DNA from: Schoenoplectus triqueter
Lineage: Eukaryota > Streptophyta > Magnoliopsida > Poales > Cyperaceae
Direction of reading: 5' to 3'
Length of the DNA: 53,279 bases
Assembly: GCA_964058805.1 (NCBI GenBank)
Contig: CAXKVV010000201.1
Span: 1-53,279, forward strand
The stretch's first letter is position 1, and each line of letters opens with the position of its first letter. This document shows positions 1-10,552 of this stretch, one piece after another. Under the pieces are notes generated by a model. The model searched no databases, was not told where the DNA came from, and saw nothing but the letters and a program-made list of their open reading frames with translations. The translations under genes and the position numbers were made by a program.

Positions 1-2894
1 CGACGAAATCTTGTATCTGTTGTTGTTCTTCTTAGATTTGGATTTACTTTGAACATGTGCAGTACTAGTATTAAGTTGTATCTGGATGATGTATGTTATG
101 GTTATGGATATGTATCGAATGGTTTTATTATTTTAGATGTTATTAATATAATGACTTCTTATAATACTCATTTTTCTTTAATTACATATGCTAATGATAA
201 TACTGATGTGAATGTATAGCATATGGGATTAGATCATATTGGACAACAAAGGATGGATAGATTAGCCAAAGAAGGCTTACTAGGTCATCTTGAACGGGTT
301 AGTCTACCAACATGTGAAAATTGTTTAAAAGGAAAAATGGCAAGAAAATCATTCGGAACAGGAACTAGATCTGAATTTCCATTGCAATTAATTCATTCAG
401 ACATTTGTGGACCAATGAATGTGAGGGCATGACATGGAGGTAGATATTTTATCACCTTCATTGATGATTATACACGATACGGTTATGTCTATTTGATATC
501 TCATAAATCTGAAGCTCTTGCATGCTTTAAGAAGTTTATTATTTTTGTTGAAAATCAATTAGACAGAAAAGTTAAGGCCTTAAGAACGGATCGTGGTCGT
601 GAATATTTATCTGATGAATTCAAACAAATGTGCGAAGAAAAAGGAATACTTAGGCAATTGACCATACCATATACTCCACAACAAAATGGAGTAGCTGAAA
701 GGAGAAATCGAACTCTTTTAGAAATGGTTAGGTCAATGATGGTTCAAGCAAATCTGTCAATCACTTTTTGGGGTGATGCATTGTTGACTGCTGTTTATAT
801 TCTAAACCGTGTACCCTCTAAATCTGTTTCTTCTACCCCTTACGAACTTTGGAATAATAGAAAACCAGATCTTAGTAATCTGAGACCTTGGGGATGTGCT
901 TCTTTTATTCATGATATGTCTCATTAGCATGGTAAATTATGTCCTCGAGGTAAAAATAGTATATTTATACGATACTCTGAACATTCCAAAGGTTATGTGT
1001 TCATTGGTGAACAATCAAGTGGGAGTGTAACAAAATTTGAGTCACGAGATGCCGTTTTCTTAGAAAATGAATTTCCAAGAAAGGGTGAGATAGTTCAGGA
1101 TTTTTCTCTATATGAGGTAGATGAACAAAATGATTTGATTGTTGCCAATCGTTTAGTGCATATTCCTGAACCTCCAACAGTATCTCATCTAAGTGGGAGA
1201 AAATTAGCAGATGATGCCGAGCCAAGCTCAGCACAATCACAAATTAGTCAGAGCAACCGTGCTAGAGTTCCTAAACGTCATTTTCCAATTGAGAATGAAT
1301 CTTACATGATTGTCATGCAAGATGAAGAAGAGCCAATAAATATTCGAGAGGCTCTTACTTGTCCTGCTAAAGAGAAATGGATGAAAGTAATGGAAGAAGA
1401 AATGGAGTCAATGAGATTAAATAATGTTTGGGAATTAGTTGATCTCCCAGAAGGACGTAAGACAATTGGGAACAAATGGGTTCTCAAGATTAAACGTCTA
1501 GCTGACGGCTCAATTGACAGGTATAAGGCACGCCTTGTTGCTAAGGGGTATACACAACAAGAAGGGATAGACTATGAAGAAACTTTCTCTCCTGTTGTGA
1601 GATTTACTTCTATACGATTGATACTAGCTATTGTTGCCGGTTTAGATTTGGAGTTGCATCAAATGGATGTCAAAACCGCATTTCTAAATGGCAATCTGGA
1701 AGAAGAGATATATATGGAACAACCTGCAAGTTTTGTTGTTGAAGGTCAAGAGCACAAAGTGTGCAAATTATTGAGATCTATTTATGGTCTCAAACAATCT
1801 TCCAGACAATGGTACATTCGGTTTCATCAAGCTATCATATCATTCAATTTTAAAATGATTGATGAAGATCACTGCGTGTATGTTAAGAGATCCAAAAATA
1901 AATTTGTGATACTATCACTTTATGTGGATGACATACTGTTGGCTAGTAACAATAAGGAGTATGTGCAAACTATCAAAGAATGGTTATCCTCCAATTTTGA
2001 TATGAAAGATATGGGTGAAGCAGCATATATTCTTGGAGTGAAGATTGAAAGAGATCGTTCCAAGAAGATGTTAGCTCTATCACAAGAGCATTACATCAGA
2101 AAAGTACTTGAAAAGTTTCGTATGCAAGACTGTAAATCCATTGATACTCCTATAGCAAAAGGCGAAGGTCTTAGCTTAAGAATGTGTCCAAAGACTCCAG
2201 ATGAAAAAGCACAAATGGAAAAAGTTCCTTACTCAAGTGTTGTAGGCACTCTCATGTATGCTATGATGTGTACTAGATCAGATATCAGTTTCGTCGTTGG
2301 AATGATGAGTAGATATCAAGCTAATCCAGGATAGTTCCATTGTAAAGCAGTAAAAAGAATACTTAGGTATCTGAAAGGTACTGCAGATTATTCATTATAT
2401 TTCAAGGAGAAAATCTACAACTCATGGGTTATGCAGATGCTGACTGGGGAGGAGATTTAGATGAAAGAAAATATACCTCTGGTTATGTTTTCTTACTTAA
2501 TAATGGAGTCATCTCTTGGAGTAGTAAGAAACAAAGTTGTATATCCTTATCCACAATGGAAGCTGAATTTGTGGCATTTTCAGCAGCAGTACAAGAAGCA
2601 GTTTGGCTTAGAAGATTTTTAAATCACTTGAGTTTCTGTGAGAATGAAACTGACCCAGTGTTAGTACATAGTGATAGTCAGGCAGCGATCGCTTATACAA
2701 AAGATCCCAAGTATCATTCAAAAACCAAACACATTGATACTAAGTATAACTTCGTTAGAGACATGGTGGCGAAAAAGCAAGTTTGCATGCAGTATATATC
2801 TACACACAAAATGGTGGCAGATCATTTTACAAAGGCAATACCTAGAGATATGTTTGTTGGTCATGTCAAATCTCTAGAGTTACGTAGATTATGA
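1..2894 (+). pseudogene. copia pol polyprotein pseudogene (GAG-pre-IN, integrase, RT, RNase H)
   Basis: Frame 1 is readable from base 1 to about 2405, broken only by in-frame stops at 217-219 (TAG), 430-432 (TGA), 925-927 (TAG) and 2332-2334 (TAG). The integrase zinc finger His/Cys residues lie at ~220-325. The catalytic core follows (DDYTR at ~460, NGVAERRN at ~690 carrying the Glu). The reverse transcriptase has its YVDD box at 1921-1932. A single-base deletion near 2405-2412 moves the RNase H part (2424-2894, with YADADWGGD and STMEAE) into another frame. Stops outnumber frameshifts, as expected of a copy decaying by point mutation. It cannot make a full polyprotein, but could be mobilised in trans if its missing 5' end is intact. 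Confidence 0.92.
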
Positions 2895-3988
2895 TTTTAT
2901 ATTTTATTGAACAATATATCATGTATATTTATATTTGTGGGATAAATGCAATGGATGCTATTTTCTTAATTCATTTATGTGATGATTGTTATAAATTATT
3001 TAATATCAGTATATTTAGCATAACACATGAGATGAGATATAAAATAAAAGGTATGTCAGACAGTTAATTGGTCTTCTCACATAGGCAATCGCTTCTATGT
3101 CTTTGTAGTACATAGAAATGAGATTAGTTTTAAGCTAAATATGATACAAAACGTGAGAGCAAAGTGCTTAAAATAATATCGCCTTGATAAAGAATCAAGA
3201 TGAGGTCATATGAATTATAATTATGACCGAAGGTGAAATACCCACTATTTACCTTAACTGTCTTATGCCAAGTGGGAGTCTTGTTATTGTATTTAAAAGT
3301 AAGTAGAGTTGTGGACTCAAGTTAGATATTTTATATATGTCTGAACTATCACTTGTATGGTATTAAATTTTAGTTTAGACATACGCTCCATAAGAAAATG
3401 GAGAATAATACCATAGCATATGTTTCATACTATATGTGCAATTGACCAATAGGGTAACAGAAGATATGATCTCTGCTTCTTTGTTGTGTGAGACCCGTGA
3501 GATAAAAAGAATCTCATAGTACTCTTTGATTTTTTACTAAATACTTGAAGTTTCATTTCAATTAGTTATTTTGGAATGTTATCAATGATCATGATTGATG
3601 CGGTCTAATGAAACATATCTGGATAACAATTGTTTTGGAATGAAGAGATTTTAGGTAAAAGAAAAAGATCATTATAGTATCATATTTATTTATATTCACT
3701 GGTGCACCAATTATGTTTATGTGACATGATTATGAATATATAAGTATGGATGTATCAATAAATAAAAGAGATCATATTATACTTAAAATATGATTAGATG
3801 ATCTGGGGTACTGCATATTTACTCTACTTAGATGTTGTTATACATACATAATAGTTGGATAACAACATATACTCTCAAATTCAAATATGCTGGTCACGGC
3901 CTATTTTCTTGTATGAATTTTAACAGAGATAAGAAATTATATATTCTCTTAGTTTATATCGGGTCTTCCATTTTGTGCGAGTGGGAGA
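2895..3988 (+). other. copia 3' untranslated region with polypurine tract
   Basis: There is no reading frame of note in 1.1 kb. It ends in the purine tract GAGTGGGAGA (3979-3988), directly before the LTR start TGTTGG, which is the expected plus-strand priming site. A second similar purine run, AAGTGGGAG, lies at about 3270, 700 bp upstream, and is not followed by an LTR start. Confidence 0.7.
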
Positions 3989-4421
3989 TGTTGGATTTAA
4001 TTATCAGTACGCCCATTATGGGAAACTCGAATCCAAACCCAACCCGTTATAAGATTGAACAGATGCACTGGAGAGGTGCATTGAACAAGTGTATTGAGCA
4101 GATGCGTTGGCTTATAAATATACACTAGTATACTCTCTCTCACAGATCATCAGAAAATGAATCTGTCACTATTATCAAAGAGAGAGAGAAAGAGAAAAGA
4201 TACTCTGTTAAGACTTGAAGAATTTAGGTTGTGGAAAACGCAAGGCTTCCGGCTTCGGCTCGTGATTTCTTGTAGAACCAGTGATAGTGCTGTATTGGTC
4301 AGAACCGCTTCCGCACGAAGATTAACGGAACAACTTATAAGTTATATCCGTTAAATATTACAGTTTTTAATTAACAAAGCTTTCACCACTCAAGTTTTGT
4401 TAATTATTTGATAAGATAACA
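3989..4421 (+). repeat. copia 3' LTR (right edge approximate)
   Basis: It starts TGTTGG right after the polypurine tract. It contains a TATA box, CTTATAAATA, at 4111-4120, followed by a pyrimidine-rich CTCTCTCTCACAG stretch suited to transcription start. Possible CA ends are at 4375-4376 and 4420-4421. The target duplication cannot be tested because the 5' LTR is out of view. Confidence 0.7.
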
Positions 4422-5346
4422 TTTATTAAATTAAAAAAAAATGTGCCCTTGCGGATTCTTCATTTTTTTAGAGGTCGCTGTGAGGGAAACCAAAATGATG
4501 TGGTCGACACCAATAATTATATTATCTCTAAGAGAAGTTTGGTTCTCAACATATTATTATTCTATGTTTGTTTTATTTTGTACTATATTTTTATTTTTAA
4601 TGTATTCTTTTGACTATTTGTAAAATTCTGTTGATGCAGTTTCAACACAACAAATATGTGTGTTGTGATAGGCAAGGGGAGATATTATTTACTTGCAATT
4701 TTTTATTTACATGCTTCCTACAAATATATATTATTTTTCTCAAATTTCAAACTTGGGATATAAACAATTTTCAACCTAGATATTTGGCTTTTGATTGAAA
4801 ATTGTTGTTCCGTCAAAATGGAAATCAGGGCAATTTTGTCAATTTTATTGAGCTGATTTGTTTAAGACTGAAGTTTATTTGCAATGACGAGAAGTGCCTT
4901 TTGTTTTGCATGAAATTTTTAATTGCTTTTGTCGTTGTTAACCATTCAGAAAATATTCATAGGCTGTGACATATAATCTCCGTCCAAAACATGAAAGTCG
5001 AGGAGAGGTTTCCCCATTTGTATCTCTTAATCTCTCTTTTCTGATTGATGAAAATTATAAAGAAGTCAAATACTTCATCAAATATAAATGATAGTAAGGA
5101 TTAAGGAATAAGGGTGACTTGGACTGTAACTGGAGGGATGTATAAGTTGTCTATCATGTTTGTATGGCAGCTCCTGTGGAAGCATACTATAATTATCTTT
5201 AATTTTAATTTTCTTAGAGTTGGTCCATCTGCGTAAGCTTTCAGAATCTGGGTTTGGTGCAAGTGTATGAGGAGATGAGAAGGAAATGATGGATATTTTT
5301 TAACCGACTAATTATTTTTTGGGATCGATTAACAGTCCCAGAGCAA
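4422..5346. other. gene-free AT-rich interval
   Basis: Only short chance reading frames (60-62 codons at 4441-4798) with T-rich hydrophobic translations. No domain, splice pattern or repeat that I can support. Confidence 0.5.
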
Positions 5347-5469
5347 ATCTCTCAAAAAAAATTTCACTACCTAATTTTTATTTTTGACAAAAAAAATACA
5401 TCTTTTTTAACTAACTTTTCATTTTTGATAAAAAGTACATGCATTTACATAAGTGAATCGGATAAATAA

Positions 5470-5899
5470 GCCAGATATTTATATAATTGAGTTAGGTATT
5501 TATATAAGTGAGTTAGGTATTTAGATATGTGACTTAAATATTAGATATGAGGTTCAGATAATTAGATATAAGGTTCAAATATTTAGATATATAACGTAGG
5601 TATTTAGATATGTAACTCAATTATGTAGTAAAATAATAGCAAGATAGAGAAAAATAGTCTCGGGAAATAAAATCACATGGGAGAAATTGATAAATACCAC
5701 ATGGGTTGTACGGAAAAATGTGTGTGACAGATGAGAGAAGAAAAGTCTCAGGTATTTAGATATGTGACTCAGGTATTTAGATATGAGGTTCAGATATTTA
5801 GATATATAACTTAGGTATTTAGATATATGACTTAGATATTTAGATAGGTGAACTAAATATTTAGATATGTGATTTAGTTATTTAGATATGAGATTGAGG
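5470..5899. repeat. ~20-bp minisatellite, left part
   Basis: Degenerate tandem units of the form (G/A)TATTTAGATATGTGACTTAG fill 5470-5640 and 5745-5899. They are separated by a non-repeat spacer with GCAAGATAGAGAAAAATAGT at about 5638. The same spacer recurs in the right part at about 10319, so the array has a higher-order structure. The hAT element interrupts it after 5899. Confidence 0.85.
5892..5899. repeat. 8-bp target site duplication of the hAT element, left copy
   Basis: GATTGAGG directly before the element, identical to 10199-10206 directly after it. Eight bases is the length made by hAT transposases. Confidence 0.92.
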
Positions 5900-5904
5900 T
5901 AGGG

Positions 5905-6165
5905 ATGACAATGGGCCTTACCCGCAGGCATTCTAACAATCCCGCGCCTGACCTGTCTGTTAAAATTTTAGGCCTATCCTGCCTGGCCTGCTATAATGGG
6001 CCTAAAATTCTATACCTGACCCACCCATGGGCATTTCATCCTAGACTGTGCCTGTCTGCCCTACCATGCCCATATCCATGGGCCTACCCTGCCCGCCCAT
6101 GCCCGCCATGCCCGTACCCGTGGGCCTACCTTGCCTATCCATACCCGCCCATGCCCACCCCATTC
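5905..6165. repeat. GC-rich subterminal repeats of the hAT element
   Basis: Repeated CCTGCC, CCCGCCCATG and TGGGCCTACC motifs in a C-rich island inside otherwise AT-rich DNA. Matching GGCCTG/CCTGACC motifs occur at the other end (10060-10175). The ~134-codon frame here is a low-complexity artefact of these repeats. Confidence 0.75.
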
Positions 6166-6534
6166 AGCACACATTATAAACATCATTTTGAAACAATTAG
6201 ACAACAATATACATACAGTTTCAAAATTTTCAAGTTCCATCAACTAAGATACTACAACAAAATGAAGACAACAATTATAAATTCAACACAAAATAAATAC
6301 TACAAATAAAACACAATTTAATAAAAAAAAGTCCAGATTAAACAGAAATACAACAGTTCCAAATCCAACACAAAATAAATACTACAAATACAACAGTTAC
6401 AAATCCAACAGAATTTAACACAAATAAAAATAGTTCAGATTAAACAGATTATTCAGCCATTGTTTCTCTTGCATTAACCTACATACACACAAATAAAACT
6501 GCTTGTCAATGTCGCACTTTAAAAGCACAATCGA

Positions 6535-6730
6535 GTGTCAAGATGCACTTTAAAAGCAAAATCAAAGTATTTACAGCATTTACATGAAAGAAAAACCATG
6601 TGGCAAGATACTTACAGCACTTACATGAAATATTTTTACAGCATTTACATTTTTACGATATTTACAGCATCTTTACAACATTTTTACAACATTTCCAGCA
6701 TTTTTACAGCATTCACATGAAATATTTATA
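6535..6730. repeat. degenerate TTTACAGCATTT tandem repeat
   Basis: About ten imperfect copies of a TTTACAGCATTTACATGAAA-like unit inside the hAT element, just downstream of its transposase. No coding content. Confidence 0.6.
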
Positions 6731-6783
6731 TTATGGAAAATGTAATTTCAGCTACTCAATAGCAGAAAAATAAGAAAGTTTAC

Positions 6784-9067
6784 CTCATTAGTGATCACTG
6801 AGTATTCACTTACATCTTCTTCTTCATCTACATCATCGATAAATGTTTTGAATGGATTTTTCTCTCCCAAATCTGAAAAAAAAGACAAGTAAAAGTTAAA
6901 CAAAAATATATTCATATTTAATTAACATAATACAAAATAATAGATAATCTTACCTTCAAATTCAGCCTTTAATCAATTTTGTGTGCATGCTAGAGCTTCA
7001 ACAAGTTGAGGATGAAGTCTATTTCTTTGCGGGCTTATTATTCGCCCTCCCATACTAAAAGCCGATTCAGAGGCAACGATAGAAGCCGGTATTGCATATA
7101 TGTCACGAGCAATTTTTCATAAAGTCAGAAATTTGGGTCCATTTGACATCCACCAAGTTAGCACATTAAAATTTTGACCCTTTGGAACCAATTCTTCTTG
7201 CAAGTAATGATCTAACTCCATAGTTATATCAATTCTTTTTTTTTTCTTCTTTGAGTAAATTGTTCAAAATCATTCGGCGTATCCTCATCACATGTACCTT
7301 CCCCTTCGATTGGTTCCTCAACTTGGTGTTTTGAAACTCTTCTTTGATACTCTCGAAATAATTGACGACATAAAGCTACAAATTTTTCAACTCCACTCTC
7401 ACTATTATCACCGTAAAATTTCTCATAATAATAAAATAAGAGTTCCATCTTATACCTAGGATTCAAAAGTGTGGCAATACCCATGACATGATGTATCTTA
7501 TTCCAATATTTTCATATTTTTCCAACATTCTTGATGCCATACACGCAATGGTTGGGTTAGTATTGGTCAACCAATTTGTTAAAGCCAACTTGATTTTACA
7601 AACATTTTTGAAATAATGGTTGGCTATTTTGTACCAGAAAATAATTCTGTTATAATTTTGGCATTCTCCTAATCTTCCTCAGAAGGCACGGTTTTGTATT
7701 GTGCATCACGTAATTTCAAATGATAGAAAACATCCTTATATATAAGTGTTGTTTCCAACATATTATAAGTAGAATTCCATCGTGTTTTAACATCATAACA
7801 TAATTTTTTGGTACTATTGATGCGCAATTGTCATTATGTTTCTTCAAATTTTTTAATTTTTTTTGGAGTAGAGGACCAAAATACACAACTATTACGAATT
7901 TTTTCTAAACTTTGACCAATTACATCTAACCCATCCTTTACGATTAGGTTCAAGATATGTGCACAACAACGCATGTGCAAAACGGACCCACCTAACAAGA
8001 GTTGATCAGAATTTAGTTTATGGGTCAAAGTCTCAACAACTCCATCATTAACGCTACAATTATCAACTATTATTGTAGAAAATTTATTGTCTAAATTCCA
8101 ATCTAAAAGAACATCCATCAAATGTTCAACAAGTACATCTATGGTGTGGGGAGAAGGTACATGTTGGAATCTACAATAACGTAATTACTAAAAGAACTTA
8201 ATCTCAATAACTAGAGTAATATTTAGAAAATTAATTTAAAATAATATATTAAATATACCTTAATAGTCGCTGCTGTAAATGTCATGAATCATCCATAAAA
8301 TGTGCAGTGACTGCCATATATGACTTCTTTTGATTGTATGTCGTCCACATTTTAGTTGTAATTGCCACTCTTTCTTCATTGCTCTCCATGAGGGCCATAG
8401 TCTTCTTCATTCGATCTACATAAAGTTTGAGAATATCTCTTTGCACGGTGTTACGGGTTGGTATTTTGAACAATGGTTGTAAGTTGTTGACAAAAATCTT
8501 AAACCCCACTTGCTCAACAATCGAGAGAGGGTGCTCATGCAACACTACCATCTCCACAAGATCTTTTCTAGATCCTTCTTGATCAAAAATATAATTTCCT
8601 ATGGTAATTTTTCTCTCTGACTTTTTATTTGCTAACATTTTTTGAAAAGTTTTAGGGAATGTTTGTTGTTTTTTTCTAAGACAGGACTCTATATGGGGTT
8701 TGATGTGTCGTGTACCACTATTGGAGCCTGCTGCAAGTTTAGTACCATAATACTTGCACACTGCTTTGAATTTTCCATCAATCAACTTCTTCGTCATGTG
8801 CGCCCAAACATCAGATTTTAGTTTTGAGGTATCTACTTCTTCAGGTTGACTAGGTGCTTGGGCGCCACCTAAACTTGATGTCGGTGTTGTTGTTGTATCA
8901 GAAGTTGATGCTGGTGTTGCATCAGAAACTGTTATCGGTGTTGCAGAAGAGCCCTCTATAGATGTCGGTGTTGTGCCCTCTTGATTAATGAGTTCTACAT
9001 TTGTAGATTATGTTGTAGGGTTTTGCTCGATTGATACTTGATTAATAGGTTCCTGTGAAGTTGCCAT
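6784..9067 (-). pseudogene. hAT transposase pseudogene
   Basis: From the ATG at 9067 the minus strand reads a Thr/Ser-rich leader, then a BED-type zinc finger (SDVWAHMTK ... CKYYGTKL ... H..SC). One finger Cys appears replaced by Tyr. The RNase H-like core follows (STIIVDNCSVND at ~8060, carrying a catalytic Asp, then CAHILNLIV). A probable intron lies at ~8173-8258. Then come KTRWNSTY (~7775), ATLLNPRYKM (7484 downward) and the hAT dimerisation region (ASIVASESAFSMGGR at ~7060). A donor near 6953 and an acceptor near 6873 give a small acidic last exon ending near 6784. In-frame stops at ~9013, ~8276, ~7830, ~7670, ~7120 and ~6975 rule out activity. Confidence 0.88.
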
Positions 9068-9784
9068 TTTGCCTGAAAAAAGATAAAGCATTTGATATGT
9101 TAGAAGAAGTGATCCATGTAAATATTAATTGATATTCGTAGGCAATCACATGGAAGGACAAAAAGGTTCTCATGGCTGAAAATAATTTAGTATCATTGAA
9201 ATTCAAAATTTATTATTTATATTATGGAAATGAAAACTCAACTATTGTAATGCACATTTCAACACAAAAAGATTCATGCATTATTTGATCACAAATATGA
9301 AGGCATACATAAGAAAGAAACTACCTAGTTGAAAATTTTATGTAAAAGCCAAAGGCTTTATAGTATGATGATGATGATTGTCTAACAAGACATAGTTTGT
9401 GTGCTTTTGTGTAATTATTAATCATCTCACAGGAAATATTTTGGGTGCTTTTGTGCAATTATCCTAAAATCATAAAATAGCAACAAGCTAGCTGGTGTTT
9501 GACGTAATACAGCAGATTTCAATCATTTCTCAGATTCCTCAAATTATTGGAATTTGGAGATCAGAATGGGGATGACTTGTGTCCATTCAAAAAATTATGT
9601 ACGAAATTAATGTCGGAATTTGTACTATTAAACGAAAAGAGGGAAAAATGAAAAGAGGGAGATGAAGTGTACAAGAGTGTGCGAGCGGCGAGCCTCGATG
9701 GAGTGTACCAGACTACCAGTACCAGAGGGAGATGGAGCCGCGCGCCTCGATGGAGCAGTGGAGTGTGCCGACTGCTGTGTGCGA

Positions 9785-9910
9785 GAGAGTCAGAGAATAT
9801 CGCGAGAGAGGAGCCATCGCCAGAGGAGAGATCGCGAGAGAGGAGCCATCGCCAGTGCAGAGATCGCGAGAGAGGAGCGATCGCCACTCGCCAGAGGAGA
9901 GATCGACGCG
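9785..9910. repeat. ~36-bp tandem repeat near the hAT transposase promoter side
   Basis: Three to four imperfect copies of a unit containing GAGAGAGGAGCCATCGCCAG. It lies upstream of the minus-strand transposase start in a GC-rich leader (9640-9930). All six frames are fairly open here, explaining several spurious overlapping ORFs. It is probably promoter or leader sequence. Confidence 0.6.
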
Positions 9911-10198
9911 CGGCACGCGCCGCTGAGAGAAGTGAGAACGCAGGGTTTGGGAATTGGGATTTGGGAGTTGGGATTTTGGGTCTGAGTTTACCCTATCTAT
10001 CAACGGATCAGATTAATCTTAGTTATATCTAATGGTTCAGGTTACCTGCAGGTTTAAATCAAAATCATTTGCCTGACCTGGCCCGTTTTTTGGCCTGACC
10101 TTACCTGGCCTGTTACTGTATCGGGCTAATCAGGTAAAGGCTTGGGTCAGGCGGGTATGTGCAGGCCTACGGGCCGATGGATTTTTTTGCCATCCCTA

Positions 10199-10430
10199 GA
10201 TTGAGGTAATTAGATATATAACTTAAGCATTTAGATATGAGATTTAGATATTAAATATCTAACTTAGATATTTAGATATGAGGTACAGGTATTTAGATAT
10301 ATAACTTAAGTTTTTAGATAGTAAGATAGAGAAAAATAATCACGGAAAACAAAGTCACAAGGGGGACAAAAATGACTTAGATATTTATATATATGTTTCA
10401 TGTATTTAGATAAGTGAACTAAATATTTTG
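10199..10430. repeat. ~20-bp minisatellite, right part
   Basis: It continues the TATTTAGATATGTGACTTAG array after the hAT insertion, starting with the second target duplication GATTGAGG (10199-10206). The spacer AGATAGAGAAAAATAATCAC at about 10324 matches the one at ~5643, and GTGAACTAAATATTT (~10412) matches ~5848. Confidence 0.85.
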
Positions 10431-10552
10431 AAAGATTTTCTTGAAGACAAGAGTTCGAAAATAAAAACATTTTCTTTTTTTTTAGTAACTATTTTCTTCT
10501 TCCATTATTTTTATAATAAAGGGGCCCCGCATAACGGGCGGTTTCCTTCTAG
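10431..10552 (+). mobile_element. probable Helitron 3' terminus
   Basis: The stretch ends with a small GC hairpin (CCCG-CATAA-CGGG at ~10526-10538), then CGGTTTCCTTCTAG at 10539-10552, followed by T. A short GC stem about ten bases before a terminal CTAG, next to T, is the Helitron 3' signature. The 5' end may be A/TCTCTC at about 5347-5353, which would make the minisatellite its body, but that is weak. No helicase gene is seen, so it would be non-autonomous. Confidence 0.5.

Larger units (their letters stand above)
1..4421 (+). mobile_element. Ty1/copia LTR retrotransposon, 5' part outside the window, decayed
   Basis: The order gag-pre-integrase, integrase, reverse transcriptase, RNase H is that of Ty1/copia (integrase before RT). 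The window opens inside pol, just after where protease would be, so gag, protease and the 5' LTR are missing. A ~1.1-kb non-coding 3' region follows, then a polypurine tract and a 3' LTR starting TGTTGG at 3989. The LTR's 3' edge (~4376-4421) is uncertain because there is no second LTR to compare. Class is certain; the lineage (TNT1-94-like by protein feel) is not. Confidence 0.9.
5900..10198. mobile_element. hAT-superfamily DNA transposon, 4299 bp, both ends intact
   Basis: Ends are TAGGGATGACAAT... and ...TTGCCATCCCTA, an imperfect terminal inverted repeat of ~13 bp (TAGGGATGRCAA). A perfect 8-bp duplication GATTGAGG flanks it. GC-rich subterminal repeats built on GGCCTG/CCTGACC/CCCGCC motifs lie within ~280 bp of the left end (5910-6160) and ~170 bp of the right end (10025-10180); in hATs such repeats bind transposase. 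The minus strand carries a transposase pseudogene. The element sits inside a minisatellite, the same array continuing on both sides, so it is younger than the array. Confidence 0.95.

Noticed and set aside
9561..10032. Arg/Glu/Ser-rich frames of 64-121 codons on both strands
   Set aside because: They arise from the GAGAGAGGAGCC-type tandem repeat and GC-rich leader inside the hAT element; all frames are open at once.
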